From: JBDNIO01 sp041688215
Lineage (GTDB): Bacteria; Pseudomonadota; Gammaproteobacteria; Nevskiales; Salinisphaeraceae
NCBI GenBank assembly: GCA_041688215.1
Contig: JBDNIO010000054.1
Span: 1 to 5,230, forward strand
Direction of reading: 5' to 3'
DNA length: 5,230 nucleotides
Below the pieces are notes generated by a model. It searched no databases. It saw only the letters and a list, made by a program, of their open reading frames with translations, and was not told where the DNA came from. How positions within the stretch are numbered: the stretch's first letter is position 1; the number at the start of each line of letters is the position of its first letter. Below are positions 1-5,230 of the stretch, piece after piece. The position numbers were made by a program, and so were the translations under genes.

Positions 1-18
1 ACTTTTATTGAACGGGCT

Positions 19-2250
19 TTAAGCCAGATCAAAGCGATCCGCGTTCATCACCTTGCTCCAGGCGGCGGCGAAGTCGTGCACGAACTTCTCCTCGGCGCCG
101 GTCTCGCCGTAGACCTCGGAGACGGCCCGGAGCTGCGAGTTGGAGCCGAACACGAGATCAACACGGGTGGCTTTGTACTTCACGTCACCCGACTTGCGGT
201 CGCGCAGATCGAACTCGTACTCGGTGTCCGAGGTGGGCCCCCACTTCATACTCATGTCGAGCAGGTTGACGAAGAAGTCGTTCGTCAGCTGGCCCGGGCG
301 GGCGGTGAACACGCCGTGCTCGGAACCACCAACGTTGGTGCCCAGCACCCGCATACCGCCGATTAACGCAGTCATTTCAGGGGCGGTCAGCCGCATTAGC
401 TGCGCCTTGTCGACCAGCAGTTCCTCGGCCGGGGCCGAGAATTCCTGCTTCAGGTAATTGCGGAAGCCGTCGGCTTGGGGTTCCAGCACGTCGAAAGATT
501 CGGCGTCGGTCATCTCATCGGTGGCGTCGGTGCGGCCCGCGTGGAAGGGCAAGTCCAGGCTGTGTCCAGCGTCTTTCGCGGCCTTCTCGACGCCGGCGTT
601 GCCGCCGAGCACGATCAGGTCGGCCAGCGATATCCGTTTGTTGCCCCCCTTGTTATCTGAGGGCGCGTCGTTGAATTCTTTTTGAATTCCTACGAGTTTG
701 TTCAGCACCTTGGCGAGTTGCTGGGGCTGATTAACTTCCCAGTCTTTCTGCGGGGCCAACCGGATGCGCGCACCGTTGGCGCCGCCGCGCATGTCGGAGC
801 CACGGTAGGTGGCGGCGGAGGCCCAGGCGGTGGTGACCAGCTCGGACACGGACAAACCAGAGTCCAAAAGTTTGCCCTTGAGTGCGGCGACGTCGCTGCT
901 GTCGATCAGGTCATGCTCGACCGGCGGCAGCGGATCCTGCCAGATCAGGTCTTCTTCCGGCACTTCCGGGCCGAGGTAGCGGGACTTCGGACCCATGTCC
1001 CGGTGGCTCAGCTTGAACCACGCGCGGGCGAAGGCGTCCGCCAGTTCGTCGGGATTCTCGTGGAAGTGCCTGGAGATTTTCGCGTACTCCGGGTCCACCT
1101 TCAGCGAAAGGTCGGTGGTGAGCATCATCAGCGGGTGCGTCTTGTCCTTGATGTGGGCGTCGCGCACCAGGTCCGCTTCCTCCGTTTCCTTCGGGTGCCA
1201 CTGGTGCGCGCCGGCGGGGCTCTTGCCCAGCACCCACTCGTACTTGAACAGCATGTCGAAATAGCCGTTGTCCCACTTCACCGGCTCGGGCGTCCACGCA
1301 CCTTCGATGCCGCTGGTCATCGCGTTTTCGCTCATGCCGGTGCCGGTGCTGTTGGTCCAGCCCAAGCCCTGCTGCGCAATCGGCGCGCCTTCGGGTTCCG
1401 GACCGACGCTGTCGGGGTCGACTGCGCCGTGGCATTTGCCAAAGGTGTGGCCGCCCGCGATCAGTGCGACCGTCTCGTAGTCGTCCATCGCCATGCGGGC
1501 AAAGGTCTCGCGAATGTCGGTAGCGGCAGCCGCCGGGTCCGGCTTGCCTTCCGGACCTTGCGGGTTGACGTAGATCAGGCCCATGGTGGTCGCGGCCAGT
1601 GGCTTCTCGAGTTCGCGTTCGCCGGAGTAGCGCTGGTCGGTGCCCTCCCACTCGTCCTCGGCACCCCAGTTGATATCCTCTTCCGGCTCCCAGATATCCG
1701 CGCGACCGCCGGCGAAACCGAAGGTCTTGAAGCCCATGTCCTCCAGCGCGCAATTACCGGTGAGCACGATTAGGTCAGCCCAGGAAATCTGGTTGCCGTA
1801 CTTTTGCTTCACCGGCCACAGCAGGCGGCGCGCCTTGTCCAGGTTGCCATTATCCGGCCAGCTATTGATCGGCGCAAAGCGTTGCGCGCCGGTACCTGCG
1901 CCGCCACGGCCATCGCCCATGCGATAGGTGCCAGCAGCATGCCATGCCATACGGATGAACAGCGGCCCGTAGTGGCCATAGTCCGCCGGCCACCAGTCCT
2001 GCGACTCGCGCATCAGCGCGTAGATGTCCTGCTTGAGCGCCTTGAGGTCGAGCTTCTTGAATTCCTCGGCGTAGTTGAAGTCCTTGCCTAGCGGGTTAGA
2101 CAGGCCAGAATGCTGGTGTAAAATCGACAGGTTCAGCTGATTCGGCCACCAGTCGCGGTTAGTCATGCCCCCGCCATGCATTCGGGTCTGGGAGCCGTGA
2201 ATTACCGGGCACTGACCCGTGTTCTGGAAGTCTTTCGCATTTGCAGTCAT
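19..2250 (-). CDS. katG: Catalase-peroxidase KatG, complete
   Basis: Heme enzyme that breaks down hydrogen peroxide by catalase and peroxidase reactions; no signal peptide is visible, so probably cytoplasmic. The 743 residues fit the family's usual size. The N-terminal catalytic domain has the distal triad R100, W103, H104 in IRMAWHAAGTYR, the covalent Met-Tyr-Trp adduct residues W103, Y227 (LIYVNPQGP) and M253, and the proximal set H268 (GGHTFGK), W319 and D380. R417 in SHRDMGP matches the mobile arginine needed for catalase activity. From about residue 430 the heme-less C-terminal duplicate domain follows, ending in a typical MNADRFDLA. The start was placed at 2250, after a GAGGAG site; an in-frame ATG at 2298 would add 16 residues but lacks a good ribosome site and the family pattern. 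Residue 273 is Cys (GKCHGA) where M. tuberculosis and E. coli KatG have Thr. It lies 446 bases after purA and probably has its own promoter. Identification is firm. Confidence 0.98.
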   Translation of the reverse strand: MTANAKDFQNTGQCPVIHGSQTRMHGGGMTNRDWWPNQLNLSILHQHSGLSNPLGKDFNYAEEFKKLDLKALKQDIYALMRESQDWWPADYGHYGPLFIRMAWHAAGTYRMGDGRGGAGTGAQRFAPINSWPDNGNLDKARRLLWPVKQKYGNQISWADLIVLTGNCALEDMGFKTFGFAGGRADIWEPEEDINWGAEDEWEGTDQRYSGERELEKPLAATTMGLIYVNPQGPEGKPDPAAAATDIRETFARMAMDDYETVALIAGGHTFGKCHGAVDPDSVGPEPEGAPIAQQGLGWTNSTGTGMSENAMTSGIEGAWTPEPVKWDNGYFDMLFKYEWVLGKSPAGAHQWHPKETEEADLVRDAHIKDKTHPLMMLTTDLSLKVDPEYAKISRHFHENPDELADAFARAWFKLSHRDMGPKSRYLGPEVPEEDLIWQDPLPPVEHDLIDSSDVAALKGKLLDSGLSVSELVTTAWASAATYRGSDMRGGANGARIRLAPQKDWEVNQPQQLAKVLNKLVGIQKEFNDAPSDNKGGNKRISLADLIVLGGNAGVEKAAKDAGHSLDLPFHAGRTDATDEMTDAESFDVLEPQADGFRNYLKQEFSAPAEELLVDKAQLMRLTAPEMTALIGGMRVLGTNVGGSEHGVFTARPGQLTNDFFVNLLDMSMKWGPTSDTEYEFDLRDRKSGDVKYKATRVDLVFGSNSQLRAVSEVYGETGAEEKFVHDFAAAWSKVMNADRFDLA

Positions 2251-2256
2251 TTCTAT

Positions 2257-2262
2257 CTCCTC
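2257..2262 (-). promoter_or_regulatory. Shine-Dalgarno of katG
   Basis: In the minus direction GAGGAG stands six bases before the ATG at 2250-2248. This strong match decides the katG start in favour of MTANAKDF and against the upstream in-frame ATG at 2298. Confidence 0.9.
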
Positions 2263-2346
2263 GTGTTCAAATAATGTTGCCCGGCGGTGAACCTGCATCA
2301 GAGAATACTCTAAATGGTTAGACGCACCGTTAAATTCGCTACCAAG

Positions 2347-2375
2347 AGGCTACCGTGTAAACGGACATTAAACAA
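2347..2375 (-). promoter_or_regulatory. Weak candidate sigma-70 promoter of katG
   Basis: In the minus direction TTGTTT (2375-2370) and TAGCCT (2352-2347) are separated by 17 bases. Each matches its consensus at three of six positions, including TTG of the -35 box and the key first, second and last bases of the -10 box. It directly abuts the possible OxyR site, as expected for an activator-dependent promoter with weak boxes. It would give a leader of roughly 90 bases. A competing -10 element is TATTCT at 2307-2302, without a recognisable -35. Both are by-eye matches in AT-rich DNA, so confidence is low. Confidence 0.25.
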
Positions 2376-2412
2376 ATAGTAATTATTTCGCGTTTCGATA
2401 GTTTATATTAAT
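2376..2412. promoter_or_regulatory. Possible OxyR-type binding site upstream of katG
   Basis: Two perfect ATAG quarter-sites lie at 2376-2379 and 2398-2401. Their 22-base offset is exactly that of the known OxyR pattern ATAG-N7-CTAT-N7-ATAG-N7-CTAT. The two CTAT positions are poor: TTCG at 2387-2390 matches one base of four and TAAT at 2409-2412 matches two. The internal T and A of the second half-site (2403, 2407) fit the extended consensus, and T2399/A2411 give the T-N11-A core of LysR-family sites. KatG is a classic OxyR target, which raises the prior. The region is AT-rich, so chance matches are possible. Confidence 0.3.
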
Positions 2413-2470
2413 CGAATTGGGAGGCACGTCTCACGACCATTGGCGGCAATTTATCGTGCAATGCTCCGTC

Positions 2471-2519
2471 AAAATAAGCGAGGGCCAGAGAAAATTCGTC
2501 TGGCCGGAATTCGCCCTCG
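2471..2519 (-). terminator. Candidate Rho-independent terminator after purA
   Basis: Read in the minus direction, CGAGGGC (2519-2513) can pair with GCCCTCG (2485-2479), and CTTATTTT (2478-2471) follows at once. Nested inside, GGCCAGA (2505-2499) pairs with TCTGGCC (2489-2483) around a nine-base loop. The two stems compete for 2483-2485. They can also merge: TCTGGCCCTCG then pairs continuously with the inner arm plus CGAG (2519-2516), leaving a ten-base bulge. It begins about 180 bases after the purA stop and ends about 220 bases before the katG start, so it could separate the two transcripts. The T tract is interrupted and the fold is not a simple hairpin. Confidence 0.5.
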
Positions 2520-2522
2520 GCC
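2493..2522. repeat. Short imperfect tandem duplication in the spacer
   Basis: AATTCGTCTGGCC (2493-2505) is followed two bases later by AATTCGCCCTCGGCC (2508-2522), a 15-base period with a two-base length difference and one further mismatch. It accounts for one side of the competing stems of the candidate terminator and may have arisen by slippage. Function is unknown. Confidence 0.4.
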
Positions 2523-2696
2523 TGAATCAGAACGTGCCATCGACCGCTATTGTGTGCGGTTACATAGTGCACGCAGGCGCGGCTACTTCAGGGCGCGATG
2601 AATACGTTGTCCTGCAGCTCTGCGGCGATACTTGTGTTGCGCCATGGTTACACGCAGGTTGCGCGCCGCGAATCCAGTGATCAAGCCCGCCGGGCC

Positions 2697-3992
2697 TTAC
2701 GCGGTAAATGGATCGCGCAGAATCATGGTGTCCGCCCGGTCGGGACCAGTCGATATAATGTCTATCGGCGTTTCGGTGATTTCTTCCAGACGCTTCAGGT
2801 AGTTGCGTGCTTCCTGCGGCAACTCTTCGTATTCACGCACGCCCACGGTAGAGGCATTCCAGCCGGGCCATTCTTCGTATACCGGTTTGCAGGCGGCCAG
2901 AAGATCCGCGCCAACAGGCGGCACTTGCAGCAATTCGCCATCACATTCATACCCGGTACATATCTGGACCGCGTCCAGGCCGTCGAGCACGTCCAGTTTG
3001 GTTATGCACAGGCCGGACAGGCTGTTATTGAACGCGGCGCGGCGCAGGCCTACAGCATCGAACCATCCACAGCGGCGGGCACGGCCGGTGGTGGCGCCAA
3101 ACTCGGCGCCGCGCGAGGCGAGGTGTTGGCCATAGGCGTCGTCCAGTTCGGTGGGAAACGGTCCTGAACCTACGCGGGTTGTGTAGGCCTTGACGATACC
3201 GAGCACATAGTCGAGATACCCCGGGCCAACGCCGGTGCCAGTCGAGGCGCCTCCGGCGGTGGTATTGGATGAAGTCACGAACGGATAGGTGCCGTGGTCG
3301 ATATCCAGCAGCGCGCCCTGTGCGCCTTCAAACAATATGTTGCCGCCGCTTTCACGGGTTTGCCGCAAGATTTCCGATACATCGGCAACCATCGGCCCAA
3401 GGATTTCGGCCTGTTCCAGCGACTGATAAAGAACTTTCTCAAAATCAATAATTTCGGAGCGAAAGTAGTTCTTTAACACGAAGTTATGATAATCAAGCAT
3501 TTCGCCCAGCTTGGACGCAAACAGCTCACGCCGGAACAGGTCCCCGACCCGTACTGCCCGCCGTGCCACCTTGTCTTCATACGCAGGTCCAATACCCAGG
3601 CCAGTGGTACCGATCTTGGCGTTGCCGCGGGCGGCCTCGCGGGCGGTATCCAGCGCTACGTGGCACGGCAGTATTAGCGGACACGCTGGGCTGATGCGCA
3701 AGCGTTCCTTCACCGGTACGCCACGGGCTTCGAGTTCGCCCATTTCCTGCAGCAAGGCAGTTGGGGACAAAACCACGCCGTTGCCGATCAGGCACTGCAC
3801 GTTATCGTGCAAAATACCCGAGGGAATCAGGTGCAATACGGTCTTTTCGCCGTCGATAACCAGCGTGTGACCGGCGTTGTGCCCGCCCTGGAAACGCACC
3901 ACAGCGGCGCAGCGGTCAGTGAGCAGGTCAACAATCTTGCCCTTGCCCTCGTCGCCCCATTGGCTACCGATGATAACTACGCTTTGTGCCAT
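2697..3992 (-). CDS. purA: Adenylosuccinate synthetase PurA, complete
   Basis: Joins IMP and aspartate, using GTP, to form adenylosuccinate, the first committed step from IMP to AMP; cytoplasmic and dimeric in the family. The 431 residues align with E. coli PurA nearly without gaps at both ends. Visible landmarks are QWGDEGKGK (11-19) with catalytic Asp14, GGHNAGHT (37-43) with catalytic His42, the family signature GIGPAYEDKVARR (133-145), the loop QGALLDIDHGTYPFVTSSN (225-243), TTGRARRCGW (301-310) of the aspartate loop, TKLD (331-334) for guanine recognition, and STGPDR near the end. One oddity is Leu132 (codon CTG, 3599-3597) in IGTTGLGIGP, where E. coli has Arg and B. subtilis and human enzymes have Lys. 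The ATG lies three bases after the hisZ stop, with only a weak GGA ribosome site inside hisZ, which suggests translational coupling. Identification is firm; full activity with Leu132 is inferred, not shown. Confidence 0.98.
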   Translation of the reverse strand: MAQSVVIIGSQWGDEGKGKIVDLLTDRCAAVVRFQGGHNAGHTLVIDGEKTVLHLIPSGILHDNVQCLIGNGVVLSPTALLQEMGELEARGVPVKERLRISPACPLILPCHVALDTAREAARGNAKIGTTGLGIGPAYEDKVARRAVRVGDLFRRELFASKLGEMLDYHNFVLKNYFRSEIIDFEKVLYQSLEQAEILGPMVADVSEILRQTRESGGNILFEGAQGALLDIDHGTYPFVTSSNTTAGGASTGTGVGPGYLDYVLGIVKAYTTRVGSGPFPTELDDAYGQHLASRGAEFGATTGRARRCGWFDAVGLRRAAFNNSLSGLCITKLDVLDGLDAVQICTGYECDGELLQVPPVGADLLAACKPVYEEWPGWNASTVGVREYEELPQEARNYLKRLEEITETPIDIISTGPDRADTMILRDPFTA

Positions 3993-3995
3993 GTT

Positions 3996-5183
3996 CTATC
4001 CGGAAATGGGAAGACAGCGCCATTGACCGTCTTGTTTGACTAATTGTTCGTTGCAATCACTAGGGGCGTTCTCGTCCACCTGGCCCGGCAGTGCCACGAT
4101 CACGCGGCGACCGGTTGCGCGCAGGCGCCGGATTTCGGCTAGCAGTTGCGGGTCGTCATCAGCGGGTGCAAATACCCTGGCCGAATCCGGCGTATCGTTG
4201 AATTTACCCATTGCTGCGAGCACGTTCAGATCGGCAGAGAAGCCGGTGGCCGGGCGCGGTCGGCCGAAGGCGGCGCCCACGTTGTCGTAACGCCCGCCGC
4301 GCGCGAGTTCGCGACCCAGACCGGGCGCGAAGGCGGCGAACACAACGCCGGTTTTATAGCGGTAACCGCGCAGCTCTGCCAGGTCGATATAAACCGGCAC
4401 GTCCGGGTAATGACGTGCCAGGCGGTCGGTTAGCGTTTCCAGCGTTTTCAGGGCATCGGTTATACGGGCATCAACACCCGAAAAAGCGTTGCCGGCAGAC
4501 GCCAGCACGTCTTTCCCGCCGTTGAGTTCTATCAGCGTGGCAAACAATTCGCCGGCTTGCGCGGAAAGCAGGCCTTGTTCGATCAGCGCGCTTAAATCCG
4601 GTGCGGATTTGCGCTGCATGATGTCGAATAGCAGGCTTTCCGTATCCGCGCTTATACCTGTGTGCTCGACCAGGCTGCGGTAAATGCCAACGTGGCCCAG
4701 GTCCAGATAAGCGCCGCCAATGCCCATTTCGCTGAGCGTTTCCAGCATGAGCGATAACACTTCCAGGTCGCTGTCCTGGCCAGCGTGGCCGAACAGCTCA
4801 ACGCCGATTTGCAGCGGCGAGCGCGAACCGCCGGACTCGTCCGGGCGGGTGCGCAGGACACTGCCGATGTAGCAGTAACGCGCCGGGCCTTCGACCTGAA
4901 TGCGGTGGGCGTCTATGCGCGCGGCCTGGGTGGTGATATCCGAGCGCACACCCATCATGCGGCCCGAGAGTTGATCAGTCAGCTTGAAAGTGTGCAGGTC
5001 CAGGTTGTGGCCGGCGCCGGTGAGCAGAGAATCCAGGTATTCGATAAGCGGCGGACGGATAAGGTCAAAACCCCAGCGCCGGTACAAGTCCAGCAACCGG
5101 CGGCGGGCCGCCTCGAGACGCCAGGATTCGGGCGGCAGGGTTTCCTGCACGCCTTCGGGCAATAGCCAGCGGTTGGATTGCAT
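3996..5183 (-). CDS. hisZ: HisZ, ATP phosphoribosyltransferase regulatory subunit, complete
   Basis: HisRS-like protein without aminoacylation activity that, with the short form of HisG, forms ATP phosphoribosyltransferase, the first step of histidine synthesis; in characterised systems it is required for activity and feedback inhibition. The 395 residues, starting MQSNRWLLPEGVQE, fit the family. The class II synthetase fold shows in the DLIRPPLIEY strand (40-49), a motif-2-like block around YCYIGSVLRTRPDES (103-117) followed by LQIGVELFG, and the late block from ELRGYRYKTGVVF (270-282) to ARGGRYDNVGAAFGR (294-308) and PATGFSADL. The short C-terminus (about 70 residues after that block) is unlike the anticodon-binding domain of true HisRS. 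ATG at 5183 is preferred; the in-frame TTG one codon earlier would add one residue. That ATG overlaps the upstream stop by one base, and a weak GAGAG precedes it. A true histidyl-tRNA synthetase is unlikely given this context and length. Confidence 0.96.
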   Translation of the reverse strand: MQSNRWLLPEGVQETLPPESWRLEAARRRLLDLYRRWGFDLIRPPLIEYLDSLLTGAGHNLDLHTFKLTDQLSGRMMGVRSDITTQAARIDAHRIQVEGPARYCYIGSVLRTRPDESGGSRSPLQIGVELFGHAGQDSDLEVLSLMLETLSEMGIGGAYLDLGHVGIYRSLVEHTGISADTESLLFDIMQRKSAPDLSALIEQGLLSAQAGELFATLIELNGGKDVLASAGNAFSGVDARITDALKTLETLTDRLARHYPDVPVYIDLAELRGYRYKTGVVFAAFAPGLGRELARGGRYDNVGAAFGRPRPATGFSADLNVLAAMGKFNDTPDSARVFAPADDDPQLLAEIRRLRATGRRVIVALPGQVDENAPSDCNEQLVKQDGQWRCLPISG

Positions 5184-5230
5184 CAAGCTCTCAGCAACTG
5201 TAAAGCGATTATGCCAGTGCCGATCATCAC
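5183..5230 (-). CDS. C-terminal end of a DUF2065 (YjeT-like) small membrane protein, partial
   Basis: Only the last 15 codons and the TGA stop (5185-5183) lie inside the window; the gene continues past the right edge. The visible tail VMIGTGIIALQLLRA is a hydrophobic segment closing with Arg-Ala, as expected of the second membrane helix of the roughly 60-residue DUF2065 proteins. The stop shares one base with the hisZ ATG (TGATG). In gammaproteobacteria this family sits between hflC and hisZ or purA, so position supports the call more than the short sequence does. Its function is unknown. An unrelated short membrane protein cannot be excluded. Confidence 0.7.
   Translation of the reverse strand: MMIGTGIIALQLLRA

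Larger units (their letters stand above)
2251..2696. other. purA-katG intergenic region, no supportable gene
   Basis: These 446 bases hold no convincing coding region on either strand. The only longer open frame on the plus strand would start at a TTG at 2417, has no ribosome site, and gives 87 residues that I do not recognise. No tRNA-like arm set was found. The half next to katG (about 2300-2480) is AT-rich and holds the promoter and OxyR candidates. The half next to purA is GC-richer and holds the candidate terminator and a degenerate direct repeat (2550-2580 against 2632-2664). Confidence 0.7.

Noticed and set aside
1..24. Palindrome GGCTTTAAGCC at the katG stop, as a possible terminator
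   Set aside because: The loop would be one base, or the stem only three pairs, and no T tract follows within the window; any real terminator would lie past the left edge.
682..1773. 363-codon open frame on the plus strand, opposite katG
   Set aside because: It lies entirely antisense to a firmly identified katG, has low-complexity Gly/Ala/Val/Arg-rich content typical of a shadow frame in GC-rich DNA, and resembles no family I know.
2251..2298. Sixteen-residue N-terminal extension of KatG from the ATG at 2298
   Set aside because: The GAGGAG site before 2250 and the family-like MTANAKDF start favour the shorter protein; the extension is basic and unlike KatG N-termini.
2583..2645. 20-codon basic minus-strand frame (MAQHKYRRRA...) after purA
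   Set aside because: It has an ATG but no Shine-Dalgarno sequence, and the length is within chance expectation.
2417..2680. 87-codon plus-strand frame in the intergenic region
   Set aside because: It starts at TTG without a ribosome site, crosses the candidate terminator, and gives no recognisable protein.
2682..2698. Hairpin AGGCCC-GGC-GGGCTT right at the purA stop codon
   Set aside because: The six-pair stem includes a G-T pair, overlaps the stop codon, and is not followed by a T tract, so it is not a convincing terminator.

Overview
The window carries three complete genes and the tail of a fourth, all on the minus strand. From right to left they are the last codons of a DUF2065-type small membrane protein gene, hisZ, purA, and, after a 446-base gap, katG. 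The order DUF2065-hisZ-purA matches the end of the hflK-hflC-(DUF2065)-hisZ-purA clusters of many gamma- and betaproteobacteria. The protein sequences look most like gammaproteobacterial homologues. No genus can be named from the sequence. The genes are GC-rich; the stretch just upstream of katG is clearly AT-richer.

Right part (about 3993-5230): DUF2065, hisZ and purA are packed as one transcription unit. The DUF2065 stop overlaps the hisZ start by one base, and only three bases separate the hisZ stop from the purA start. HisZ is the catalytically silent HisRS-like regulatory subunit of ATP phosphoribosyltransferase (histidine synthesis). PurA makes adenylosuccinate from IMP (AMP synthesis). 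Both pathways draw on the purine nucleotide pool, because ATP is the substrate of the HisG/HisZ enzyme.

Middle (2251-2696): no supportable gene. The purA side holds a hairpin followed by a T-rich tract in the minus direction, a plausible end of the purA transcript. The katG side is AT-rich and holds a possible OxyR-type site (two perfect ATAG quarter-sites exactly 22 bases apart), a weak promoter candidate and a good Shine-Dalgarno sequence that fixes the katG start.

Left part (19-2250): katG, a full-length bifunctional catalase-peroxidase with all expected active-site residues. It probably has its own promoter and is a separate oxidative-stress gene placed next to a housekeeping cluster.

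I see no mobile element, CRISPR array, RNA gene or undescribed multi-gene system. The points most worth a second look are a Leu at a normally basic position of PurA, the possible OxyR site, and the structured purA-katG spacer.
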